Shown piece by piece: positions 17,206 to 24,891 of a stretch of 64,000 nt of DNA; position 1 is the first letter of the stretch, and every line of letters begins with the position of its first letter. Source of the stretch: Selenomonadales bacterium (lineage in GTDB: Bacteria > Bacillota > UBA994); assembly GCA_018335585.1 (NCBI GenBank), contig JAGXRZ010000041.1, positions 1-64,000 of the forward strand, in the 5' to 3' direction. Made by a program: the position numbers and the translations under genes. Below the pieces are notes generated by a model. It was not told the origin of the DNA and did no database searches. It saw only the letters and a list, made by a program, of their open reading frames with translations.

Positions 17206-18267
17206 CTATGGCAGCCTGAGTTTGTCCTTGCCAAGCTGCGTTACCCCGCCGATTCGTCTTGCTACATGCGAGCCGACTTGTGTTACTATGTCACTCAGTT
17301 TTTTGCCCGCATCTGCGGCATCTTGCACGGCACGTGCCGAGTTAGCCTTGGCCGATTGGGTTGCTGCTTTTGCTGTAGCTACTCCGGTCCGCTTTACGGC
17401 ACGGAGAACTGCCCCACCAAAGCGAGCGACACAATCCTTTAAAATGCCGGCAAACAAGGGCACCGTTTGTATCGCCGCAGACCTACGTATGGCCGAGAGG
17501 TCTGCTTTCGACCTTGCGGCGCAATACCCCTTGGCGATAAGCCCAACGCGCAAGGTCAGCAACGCATTCCCCGCGCCCTGAGTGGCCGAGCCGAGCACAA
17601 GGGAGAGAACCCTGTTCACCATAGGCAGGTTTTGGCCGAGAATCTCCACAAAGAGCGACTCCAGTTGGGTTTCCAAGAGCTCGGTGTCTTCAAACTCGGC
17701 CGCAGCCAGCACGGAAGCGCCTACGTTAGTATAAAGTCGCAGCAGCTCCCGCGGGTGTGGCCGTTGGTTGTACACACACGCCACACGCCAGATAAGCCTA
17801 GCCTGCGCTACCAGCACAATAAAGGCGTCGAGCTTACCGTTTTGCGACAACGCCGTCGACAAGAACGTCGCCTTGGCGATACCCACGATTTTTTCCGTCG
17901 CAGCGCGGTCGAGGATAGCCAGCGCAGCATCGATGCTTGCCGGGTCAGCGGCAGAAATCGCTAAGTGCCTAGTGAGTGAGTTTCGCTGTAGCCTCGCCGC
18001 TAGGCTCTGCATGTACGCACTGTGCTTAGGCCCGCTTGTTTCGGCAGGTAGACTAAGCGCAGGCGACAGGCTAAAGAGCCTTACTATAGGGAAGATGACC
18101 AAGAGGGCGATAGCTACAAGCACTGCGACCAAGACAAAATAGCCGAGCAGAGGATGCACGGCGTAAGCGAGCGACACAACGTGCGCTACTTGGCTAATAA
18201 TGAACAGGATAGCCGCGATTAGCAGCAGTAGCGCTAGCGCACGCAGCGCATGCATGAGTTCGCGCAT
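17206..18267 (-). CDS. DUF697-like membrane protein
   Basis: A 353-aa protein with two strongly hydrophobic segments near the N-terminus (about residues 7-30 and 37-62) and a C-terminal DUF697-like region (residues about 130-300). The tail, rich in Ala, Lys and Thr, is helical and positively charged. DUF697 proteins (YcjF type) are membrane-associated proteins of unclear role, sometimes linked to GTPases. The start ATG 18267 follows a purine-rich AAAGGGGGAG; a longer frame reaches 18345. It converges on jetD with a 6-base gap, so it is not part of the Wadjet operon. Confidence 0.6.
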   Translation of the reverse strand: MRELMHALRALALLLLIAAILFIISQVAHVVSLAYAVHPLLGYFVLVAVLVAIALLVIFPIVRLFSLSPALSLPAETSGPKHSAYMQSLAARLQRNSLTRHLAISAADPASIDAALAILDRAATEKIVGIAKATFLSTALSQNGKLDAFIVLVAQARLIWRVACVYNQRPHPRELLRLYTNVGASVLAAAEFEDTELLETQLESLFVEILGQNLPMVNRVLSLVLGSATQGAGNALLTLRVGLIAKGYCAARSKADLSAIRRSAAIQTVPLFAGILKDCVARFGGAVLRAVKRTGVATAKAATQSAKANSARAVQDAADAGKKLSDIVTQVGSHVARRIGGVTQLGKDKLRLP

Positions 18268-18385
18268 GACACTCCCCCTTTGTGGGTTCCCCCACCCCAC
18301 TGTATTACCGTCCATATTCTGCTCAGTGGGATACTTTCCCTGCATACAGTCCCTCTAGTATACTGTTCCAAAGGAGGCGTGCACC

Positions 18386-18952
18386 TTGAAAAACCTGCTT
18401 GTAGTTGTGGACTACCAATACGATTTTGTTGAAGGGACGCTAGGTTTTCCGAAAGCCAAGGAGCTTGACGCAGTTATAGCTGCCAAGGTGGAACACTATC
18501 GCCAAGGCGGCCACGAAGTTTTGTTTACCATGGACACTCACGCTGATGACTACTTGGTTACACAGGAAGGCCGCAATCTGCCTGTTCGACACTGCACCAA
18601 AGGTACCCCCGGCTGGCAGCTTTACGGCATGGTGGGTGACAGTGCGCTACCAACTGATATGCGCATCGAAAAGGGCGCTTTTGGGTCCCTAGAGCTAGCC
18701 CAGTATTTACAGAACGGCAATTATGCTCGCGTGGAGTTCGCGGGATTAGTTTCAAACATCTGTGTTTTATCTAACGCCGTAATCGCCAAGGCGGCCTTAC
18801 CTGAAGCGACTGTTATCGTAGATGCAACGGCAGTTGCTAGTTACGACGAGCTGCTTCACAAGGCCGCACTTGACGTTATGGTAGCGCTACAAATTTCGGT
18901 GATTAACCGCGCCCAAGGTTCGGGGCCTTCAAATGGAGGTACCTGCTGTTGA
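18386..18952 (+). CDS. Isochorismatase-family cysteine hydrolase (nicotinamidase-like)
   Basis: A 188-aa cysteine hydrolase. The catalytic triad residues are visible: Asp in VVDYQYDF (near residue 9), Lys in IEKGAFGS (near 95), and the nucleophilic Cys in GLVSNICVLSN (near 129). A metal-site motif MDTHADDY (near 50-57) is typical of nicotinamidases (PncA-like), which convert nicotinamide to nicotinate for NAD salvage. The substrate assignment is likely but not certain. The start is TTG 18386 preceded by AAGGAGGCG. It is monocistronic and convergent with the sugar-acid operon. Confidence 0.8.
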   Translation: MKNLLVVVDYQYDFVEGTLGFPKAKELDAVIAAKVEHYRQGGHEVLFTMDTHADDYLVTQEGRNLPVRHCTKGTPGWQLYGMVGDSALPTDMRIEKGAFGSLELAQYLQNGNYARVEFAGLVSNICVLSNAVIAKAALPEATVIVDATAVASYDELLHKAALDVMVALQISVINRAQGSGPSNGGTCC

Positions 18953-18954
18953 TC

Positions 18955-19001
18955 TAAAAAAGGACCCCCAGCGGCAGATGTCTACCACGGGGGGGATGTC
19001 C
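18955..19001 (-). terminator. Terminator of the sugar-acid operon
   Basis: Read on the minus strand, a G/C-rich stem (GGACatCCCCC pairing with GGGGGTCC) is followed by six Ts (18956-18961). It lies about 70 bases after the end of the uxaA large-subunit gene. A second hairpin with matching outer ends (19007-19048) stands between it and the gene. Confidence 0.6.
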
Positions 19002-19006
19002 ACGAT

Positions 19007-19048
19007 GGACTCCTATGCATTTGTCATGACCCGAAAGGAGTACTGTCC
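19007..19048. repeat. Hairpin GGACTCCT...AGGAGT(ACT)GTCC
   Basis: Arms GGACTCCT (19007-19014) and AGGAGTactGTCC (19036-19048) form an 8-bp stem with a 3-base bulge. The hairpin repeats the GGAC...GTCC frame and size of the neighbouring terminator, so the two look like tandem relatives. The function is unknown. Confidence 0.4.
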
Positions 19049-19067
19049 ATAACCACTACAGTCAAAC

Positions 19068-20225
19068 CTAGAATGTTGAGATCATCTTGTAGATGCCGAA
19101 CTCACGGTGTTTAAGCGATTCCGCTTTGGTATACTTACCGTTCACAACTTCGCAAATCTCCCTGAAGATTTCCTCACCAACTTGAGCGATAGTTTTTTCG
19201 CCGTCAATGATCGTTCCAGCATTTATGTCAATGTTGTCCTGCATTTTCTTAAAGTTTTCGGAGTTGCCGCATACTTTGATGACAGGTGCTAAAGGCGAGC
19301 CTGTCGGAGTACCGCGCCCCGTGGTAAACACTATTATTTGCGCGCCTCCCGCCACCATGCCGGTAATCGACTCGATGTCTTGGCCTGGTGTGTCCATGAG
19401 CCATAATCCCTTTTTGTCCGGCATATCGGCGTAGTCCAACATACCTTGTATCGGCCTAGACCCGCCCTTATATATACATCCAAGTGACTTTTCCTCAATG
19501 GTAGTAAGTCCGCCCTGAATATTGCCGGGAGTAGGCTGCCCTGTACGCAAATCAACACCCATGGTATTAGCTTTGGCTTCGCAGTCCTTGACAAAATTCA
19601 CTATACGTCTGGCAACATCCTCGTTTACGGCACGCTTAGCAAGTATGTGCTCCGCGCCGATAAACTCCGTTGTTTCCGAAAACATGGATATGCCACCGCT
19701 GTCTACGACCTTATCTGAGGCATATCCAACGGCCGGGTTTGCAGATAAACCGCTGGTTGTATCAGACCCGCCACACTCGACTGCCAGGAAGATGTCCGCA
19801 AGAGATATCTCGCTCCTTTGCATCTGGCTTAGACTAGTCGCCATTGCACGCGCAATAGCTAATCCCTTGGCCTGTGTTTGCATAGTGCCGCCGTTCTCTT
19901 GTATTAGAAGATATTCCACTGGCTTCCCGGTAGTAGCGATTTCTGCTGCGACCATTGCTGTGTTAATGCCTTCGCAGCCCAGCCCTATGATCAGGGCTGC
20001 GCCCACATTTGGGTTTTTCCCCAAATTTATAAGCACTTTTGCAGTCAAGTCTAAGTCAGGCCCTATCTGACAGCACCCGTGCTGATTTTCTAGATAGACT
20101 GCGCCCTCCACACTATCCGCTACCCGTTTACAAACCTCAAGCGCGCAAATGGAAGCAGGGATGACTGCAAGGTGATTGCGTATACCGATAGCGCCGTTCG
20201 CTCTCTTATATCCATAAAGCTTCAC
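19068..20225 (-). CDS. UxaA-family dehydratase, large (C-terminal) subunit
   Basis: A 385-aa protein of the altronate/galactarate dehydratase family (UxaA, GarD, SuyB), catalytic part. Conserved stretches include GYKRANGAIGIRNHLAVIP at the start, ENQHGCCQIGPD with the metal-binding Cys residues, VECGGSDTTSGLSANPAVG, and FTTGRGTPTGSPLAPVIKVCGN. In this family the enzyme eliminates water (or sulfite in SuyAB) from a hydroxy acid using a divalent metal. Here the enzyme is split: the SAF subunit is encoded just upstream with a 4-base overlap (ATGA). The kinase, PdxA2 and KdgT neighbours point to a sugar acid, but the exact substrate is open. Confidence 0.85.
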   Translation of the reverse strand: MKLYGYKRANGAIGIRNHLAVIPASICALEVCKRVADSVEGAVYLENQHGCCQIGPDLDLTAKVLINLGKNPNVGAALIIGLGCEGINTAMVAAEIATTGKPVEYLLIQENGGTMQTQAKGLAIARAMATSLSQMQRSEISLADIFLAVECGGSDTTSGLSANPAVGYASDKVVDSGGISMFSETTEFIGAEHILAKRAVNEDVARRIVNFVKDCEAKANTMGVDLRTGQPTPGNIQGGLTTIEEKSLGCIYKGGSRPIQGMLDYADMPDKKGLWLMDTPGQDIESITGMVAGGAQIIVFTTGRGTPTGSPLAPVIKVCGNSENFKKMQDNIDINAGTIIDGEKTIAQVGEEIFREICEVVNGKYTKAESLKHREFGIYKMISTF

Positions 20226-20524
20226 TGTCCCCTTACCTCCAAGTCTCCGCGTCCACGGTCGCTTACGATATTATGAACGTGTGCATAATGGCCTATAGGG
20301 ATCTCTTCGATGGCATGTCCGATTATTTCCCCATACTTAATTACCTTCCCTTCTTTTGGTATAAAGGCGACTGCGAACTTGTGCCCAAAGGCAACTTTTT
20401 CCTGCAAAGTAACGCTCTGTGCCTTACCACCTATATCCAACAACACGGTCTCGCCTTTTTGCAGGTCTTTTACTGCCGTTGCTACATTGTCATTTTCATG
20501 CGCCACGACTGCGAACTTGAGCAT
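20222..20524 (-). CDS. UxaA-family dehydratase, small (SAF-domain) subunit
   Basis: A 100-aa SAF domain protein, the N-terminal domain of altronate dehydratase encoded separately as in SuyA. The motif AVVAHENDNVATAVKDL near the start and GHKFAVAFIPKEGKVIKYGEIIG in the middle are typical, and GHYAHVHNI is the conserved C-terminal element. It should pair with the large subunit downstream. ATG 20524 is preceded by AAGGAAGG with 8-nt spacing; an upstream GTG at 20533 overlaps that site. Confidence 0.85.
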   Translation of the reverse strand: MLKFAVVAHENDNVATAVKDLQKGETVLLDIGGKAQSVTLQEKVAFGHKFAVAFIPKEGKVIKYGEIIGHAIEEIPIGHYAHVHNIVSDRGRGDLEVRGQ

Positions 20525-20559
20525 TGCGAGCACCTTCCTTCATCATTTTGTTCTCGAGA

Positions 20560-21519
20560 CTAATCAGCGGTTACCATAGGCCTTGTATTGACTTTGTCAC
20601 GCTTGTCTAGGAAGTTGACCAGTAACGGACACAGGATGGCGGTTACAATGATAGCCGCAGCAATCTGCACTGTAGCAGAGGTAGCTAATTCTGCCAAGGC
20701 AGGGTCGGCAGCAGCCAAGGCCATGGGGGTTCCAACCGCGTTGCCCGCGGTCGTACCTATAGCAGCCCCAACTGCCGGACTCGGGTGGCGGATAAGCTTG
20801 AGTGCGTAATACCCACCAAACCCTGTAAGCACAACGCACAGCAAACCAAGAATGATTCCCGGGCCACCCGCCTGCACTAATTGTGAAAGGTTGAGTGCGG
20901 CTCCCAACGGAAAGGCAAAAAACGGTATAGTCATTTTAGTGCCCGGCTCAAGGAAAGTCCTTATATTTTCATCGAGATTACCCAACACACACCCTACAAC
21001 GATAGGTAAGATCACCGCTAAAAGCGCCATAATCGGGATATTGGCCATGCCAGCTGCACCTAGAGCCACCATAGTTAAGAACGGGCCATCGTTTATCGAG
21101 AGGACTGAAACGGCACCCACGTCGTTGGGGTCCCCGTATTGACTAGAGAGGGCAGCGTACAGCCCGCCGTTAGAGTTAGTTAACGCTGCGATGATGGCAA
21201 GGGGGGTGATCCCTAATATTCCCCACGGCCCCCACACTGCGTCAATCAGAATGCCGAGGAGCGCCCCTATGGCAAACTTGACAATAGTTAAAATCACACC
21301 GCGCGAGAGGGGCTGACCCGCTTGCTTTACGTTTATTTGCGCGCCATTGCAGAACAGGAACAAGCCCAAGATAGCTGGCACACCCGTTCTCCAAAGCCCT
21401 GTAGTGAACCCGCCGATATCTATAACACTAGGTACAAATGTGTTCACTAGAATCCCCAGAAACAAAGGTACAACCATCAGCCCGCCCGGTATTTTCCTTA
21501 CTGTTGATAGAATTGGCAT
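20560..21519 (-). CDS. kdgT: KdgT-family sugar-acid permease
   Basis: A 319-aa integral membrane protein with about ten hydrophobic segments belonging to the 2-keto-3-deoxygluconate permease family: it begins with KIPGGLMVVPLFLGIL and contains the conserved GLWRTGVPAILGLFLFCNGAQI and ALTNSNGGLYAALSSQYGD motifs. It is a cation-coupled importer of a sugar acid. Family members next to DUF1537 kinase and PdxA2 genes may carry four-carbon acids rather than KDG, so the symbol describes the family, not a proven substrate. It lies between the kinase and the dehydratase subunits in one operon. Confidence 0.85.
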   Translation of the reverse strand: MPILSTVRKIPGGLMVVPLFLGILVNTFVPSVIDIGGFTTGLWRTGVPAILGLFLFCNGAQINVKQAGQPLSRGVILTIVKFAIGALLGILIDAVWGPWGILGITPLAIIAALTNSNGGLYAALSSQYGDPNDVGAVSVLSINDGPFLTMVALGAAGMANIPIMALLAVILPIVVGCVLGNLDENIRTFLEPGTKMTIPFFAFPLGAALNLSQLVQAGGPGIILGLLCVVLTGFGGYYALKLIRHPSPAVGAAIGTTAGNAVGTPMALAAADPALAELATSATVQIAAAIIVTAILCPLLVNFLDKRDKVNTRPMVTAD

Positions 21520-21609
21520 TGCCTATCCTCCTTTACTTGACGTGAGCCATCATTTCCGATCAGCATCTTATGGATATGTTTCGTAGCCTACCATGACTCC
21601 CCCCTCGAC

Positions 21610-22827
21610 CTATTTTTCTTTGAGCTTTCTGAGACAATGGACAATGGCATCTTGCTTCCCAAATGCACCCGCTTTTGTTATCACCTTCATTCCATCGCAC
21701 TTAGTGCCAACCATCTTCATGAGCGGAATCCCGACCAGCACTTCTGAAATGATGTCAAAACTCCTTGCACCGAGGCGGTCGAAAAACCCCATGGCGGTAT
21801 CTCCGCCTGTCAAAAATATGCCTGAGATTCTCGTACTACCCACAACATCGACGGCTATTTTGCCAATGCCCGCTTGGATTTTTCGCCCCACATCAACAGC
21901 AGAAAGCCCCAACTTCTCGCCTTCAGCCTGAGACTGAGCGACCTCATCTCTATCAAAACAGGCCACAGACACCAACACAGCATCTTTCCCGTCCTTGATG
22001 ACTCGCGTGGCTAGGTCGACATAGCTCGAATACTCCTCGCGAAACAGATCCCGCCATGATATGGGCACAAGTACCGCACCGTTTTCTTCAGCACACCTCA
22101 CTTGCTCACGGCTTGTTTCACTCATACTGGCAACCACAGCGAGAGCCGGATATTGAGGGGCTTCAACCTGCATCAGACTATCGACAATCCCTGCAGAGCC
22201 AACCCAGAGAATCTTCTTCCTTCCTGATTTGAGTGCAGCCAACACCACAGCCTCCATGTGCTCATTGGTTATGGCATCAGACGTGAATACCCTACCTTCC
22301 CCAAAATCAATCCTGTCCTCTTCAATCTCTTTGACCCCAATGTTGGTTACTTCTTCGCTGTAAACAGACTTGAGGATGCTACGCAGATTATCCTCCTTAA
22401 CTGGCGTCTTTGGGTCACGGGCTATTTCAGTTTCAGTAACCCTCTTACCTTTCAGCATGTGTACGCCGTTCCTAGTCGTACGCCCCATATTTGGGAATGC
22501 CGGCATAAATACTATCAGGTCGCTCCCATATGCCTTATCTGTAGCAAAAACTTCGTACGCGACATTCCCCCTCAGGGTGGAGTCGATCTTTTTGACCACA
22601 TGCGAAAATGCACAACAGTCTATGATTTGCAGCTGCTGTTCTAGGACGGCAAAGGCTTCTTCTCCGGGTAAAGCACGGCTTTCTGTATCCAAAACATAGC
22701 TCTTCGGCAGTCCCCCAACCGCGCTCGCATCTAAGGTTACTACGGTGTCAATGCCGCGCCGCACCAGTTGAACCCCAGTATCGTTGGCACCTGTAATGTC
22801 ATCCGCGATTATTAAAAGTCGGCTCAT
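21610..22827 (-). CDS. Four-carbon acid sugar kinase (DUF1537 family)
   Basis: A 405-aa kinase of the DUF1537/OtnK-DtnK-DenK family. The N-terminal substrate domain opens with LLIIADDITGANDTGVQLVRRG and contains KKIDSTLRGN. The C-terminal nucleotide-binding domain shows GIFLTGGDTAMGFFDRLG and VITKAGAFGKQDAI. Such kinases phosphorylate D-threonate, D-erythronate or 3-oxo-tetronates at C4. With a PdxA2-type dehydrogenase encoded nearby, phosphorylation followed by oxidative decarboxylation to dihydroxyacetone phosphate is the established route for D-threonate and D-erythronate. It is first in the operon; its start ATG 22827 has a weak GGGAG-type site. Confidence 0.85.
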   Translation of the reverse strand: MSRLLIIADDITGANDTGVQLVRRGIDTVVTLDASAVGGLPKSYVLDTESRALPGEEAFAVLEQQLQIIDCCAFSHVVKKIDSTLRGNVAYEVFATDKAYGSDLIVFMPAFPNMGRTTRNGVHMLKGKRVTETEIARDPKTPVKEDNLRSILKSVYSEEVTNIGVKEIEEDRIDFGEGRVFTSDAITNEHMEAVVLAALKSGRKKILWVGSAGIVDSLMQVEAPQYPALAVVASMSETSREQVRCAEENGAVLVPISWRDLFREEYSSYVDLATRVIKDGKDAVLVSVACFDRDEVAQSQAEGEKLGLSAVDVGRKIQAGIGKIAVDVVGSTRISGIFLTGGDTAMGFFDRLGARSFDIISEVLVGIPLMKMVGTKCDGMKVITKAGAFGKQDAIVHCLRKLKEK

Positions 22828-22924
22828 TTGTCCCGCTCCCGCCTTACTTCAACATTTAGCTCATGACAATGGACTTGTTGTAATTGTAATATCAGTTGCG
22901 ATAGTCAGTTATATCTATGCGCAA

Positions 22925-22953
22925 AAAAAACGTTTCACTATGAAACGTTTTTT
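22925..22953. terminator. Bidirectional hairpin; regulator-gene terminator
   Basis: A perfect 13-bp stem (AAAAAACGTTTCA/TGAAACGTTTTTT) with loop CTA stands 19 bases beyond the stop of the PrpR-like regulator gene. Read on the minus strand it is followed by 8 Ts, so it is a good terminator for that gene. Its core also contains a palindrome that may be an operator. Confidence 0.75.
22932..22946. promoter_or_regulatory. Operator candidate GTTTCACTATGAAAC
   Basis: A 15-bp palindrome (arms GTTTCA/TGAAAC) lies about 105 bases before the kinase start, upstream of a possible -10 (TATAAC on the minus strand). A near-identical site (GTTGCATTATGAAAC, 24877-24891) overlaps the pdxA start. Two sites of this kind flanking one regulator gene suggest they are its binding sites. 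Confidence 0.5.
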
Positions 22954-22971
22954 CACTGACGCAACTTCTGG

Positions 22972-24732
22972 TTAACCACTCCCTCTTTGAAGCATCCTCC
23001 AAAGGGTTGTGCGGCTTATCCCCAACCTTCTGGCCGCCCTAGTCTGGTTCATGCCCTCTTCCCTCAAAACGGCCGCCAGAATATCATGTGTAATTTTTTC
23101 AATTGGTTGTTTGGTGTTTACACTAACCTGACCCGTCGCAGGGAGTATTTGCTTCCACCCTTCATTATCAAGTGCCCACTTCACATCATGTGCCGAAATG
23201 TAGGAACCCTTAGTTATGGAAGCCAGCGTGCTTAGCACTCGCTTTAGCTGGCCAAGGTTGTGCTCCCAGGGAAACTGCTTTAGCATGGCAATCCCTTCTG
23301 GTTCGCAACCCAGTATGTTGAGGCCGTGTACGACGTTGATCTCATTGAGGAAGGCTCCTAAAAGCCCTGGGATATCCTCCGCTCGCTCCCGCAGCGGGAG
23401 CAGCTTTATGGTGAGGCTGGGCATACGACTGTTAAACGCACGGTAGGCATACTTATGGTGCAGGTCGGAAAGGCGCGTAGTCAAAGTGACAATCAGGCGG
23501 TTCCTAAGATGAAGCTGGCTACTTTCCACAAAAGCGAGCAGCCTTTGTAGCCGCTCTTCAGTTAGGCTATGGATGTTTTTGAAACACACCGTGCGTTCCT
23601 TAAGAAGTAAACACGAGTCAGTGCTGCCCAAAAGGTGAGCGAGGCCCTTGGTATCGAGTTCGTCAAAGTCGATGCAGTAGCTTTTCCCCCTCCCAGAAAT
23701 AAGCATGTTAGCCACCCGCTCTTTACCGGTACCGGTTTCGCCGACAACTATCACCGGCAACCTACTATTCCGGCAACGGTCAATGTCCTGCAGCAGCTTT
23801 GAGTCGTAGCTGGAATTCAAACTAAAATAGCTCCCGTGTAAGTCTTGCTTAACAATAGCGTACACCCCAGGAATCACATGGTTCTCACCCCGGTCCACCT
23901 GTTCGATCAAGTAGATGCAATATGTCGTGCCGTCTATCTGCACTAAGTGGCCTGAGACCTTGACATTACGATTATCCACCTTCTGTACTAAGGTATGCCT
24001 ACTATTTCTGAGAACAGTGGGATTCATTTCCCGTGTAATTCTTAAGAATAGTTCCTTATCCTTCTTTATGTTACTGAATATAGGGTCGCGCTCTGCAAAG
24101 ATAATGACACCGCCGCCACCTAAGCGGGTGGCTTGGTGTAACATCTGATTTTGACCCCTAATCTTTTCAAGGTTACGGTAGAAGCTTACAGCTTCCTCAA
24201 CAGCTGTTAGTGCGCTTTCTCGAGAGGATGTAATTAAGACAGCTGTCAAGCCCTGTCTTTGCGCCTCAGTAAAGGAGATTGTGTCCCCAAAAATCATGGT
24301 GTACCCTTTCTCTGCTAGGGTTTGTATGGCACCGTAAACGTCATTCGTCCTTTCGATCTCCACAATTTCCACTTTGCTTTGGAGGATGTCGCGCAACACC
24401 TTGGCCATTTTGCATATGTTGGGGAATCCCACAATGGCACATTTACCGATGTGGGATTCGGCTAGCTTCATAACACCCATGAGGTCGTAGTGCGAGAGCG
24501 CAATTTCGATTACCGGTAGTTGGGCAGTGTCCCGGATCAGCTTGGCCGTGCCACCCCGTGAGATGATGATGTCGTACTCAGATTCATCAAGCTGCCGAAC
24601 GAGATCAGCTCCTGCCTCCAAATCGGCCTGGTAGGCTGTAATCTCTAAATCATCACGATTTTCCCCAATACTCATGAACATGTCTTTAAGCCCTGCATAA
24701 GGAGCGACAACCAAGATCCTCAGCTTCCGCAT
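22972..24732 (-). CDS. PrpR-N/AAA/Fis transcriptional regulator lacking GAFTGA
   Basis: A 586-aa protein with a PrpR N-terminal sensor domain (residues about 5-185, DIIISRGGTAKLIRD), a PAS-like linker (about 200-290), a sigma-54-type AAA+ domain (about 310-510) and a C-terminal Fis-type helix-turn-helix (NQTRAARRLGISRTTLWRML). The AAA domain has Walker A GETGTGKER and the LPLRERAEDIP motif, but the region after Walker A is shortened and the GAFTGA loop that contacts sigma-54 is missing. It is therefore unlikely to activate sigma-54 promoters and probably works as a ligand-responsive repressor or sigma-70 activator of the flanking sugar-acid genes. It is divergent from pdxA. Confidence 0.8.
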   Translation of the reverse strand: MRKLRILVVAPYAGLKDMFMSIGENRDDLEITAYQADLEAGADLVRQLDESEYDIIISRGGTAKLIRDTAQLPVIEIALSHYDLMGVMKLAESHIGKCAIVGFPNICKMAKVLRDILQSKVEIVEIERTNDVYGAIQTLAEKGYTMIFGDTISFTEAQRQGLTAVLITSSRESALTAVEEAVSFYRNLEKIRGQNQMLHQATRLGGGGVIIFAERDPIFSNIKKDKELFLRITREMNPTVLRNSRHTLVQKVDNRNVKVSGHLVQIDGTTYCIYLIEQVDRGENHVIPGVYAIVKQDLHGSYFSLNSSYDSKLLQDIDRCRNSRLPVIVVGETGTGKERVANMLISGRGKSYCIDFDELDTKGLAHLLGSTDSCLLLKERTVCFKNIHSLTEERLQRLLAFVESSQLHLRNRLIVTLTTRLSDLHHKYAYRAFNSRMPSLTIKLLPLRERAEDIPGLLGAFLNEINVVHGLNILGCEPEGIAMLKQFPWEHNLGQLKRVLSTLASITKGSYISAHDVKWALDNEGWKQILPATGQVSVNTKQPIEKITHDILAAVLREEGMNQTRAARRLGISRTTLWRMLQRGSG

Positions 24733-24816
24733 GCCATCTCCTCCCCTACGCTAATTGTTTCATTAATGTACGAACAACCTTGGTTCCGCAGATTGCAGTG
24801 GCTAACCGCGACAGAT

Positions 24817-24830
24817 ATTATCATGATAAT
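24817..24830. promoter_or_regulatory. Perfect 14-bp palindrome in divergent promoter region
   Basis: ATTATCATGATAAT lies midway between the divergent regulator and pdxA genes. It may be an operator for a second regulator or part of the divergent promoter. Nothing else in the window shares it. Confidence 0.35.
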
Positions 24831-24876
24831 CATAGCAAAAACAAAATCACAGCCTACACGTAGGTTGACGGAGGGT

Positions 24877-24891
24877 GTTGCATTATGAAAC
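24877..24891. promoter_or_regulatory. Operator candidate GTTGCATTATGAAAC
   Basis: A 15-bp palindrome with one mismatch, overlapping the pdxA start codon (ATG 24885). It matches the palindrome at 22932-22946. Its position over the translation start suits a repressor or roadblock site. Confidence 0.5.

Noticed and set aside
24779-24798. A GG...GC pair resembling a sigma-54 -24/-12 promoter upstream of pdxA
   Set aside because: The distance between GG and GC is one base too long (11 instead of 10), spacing is strict for sigma-54, and the adjacent regulator lacks the GAFTGA loop.
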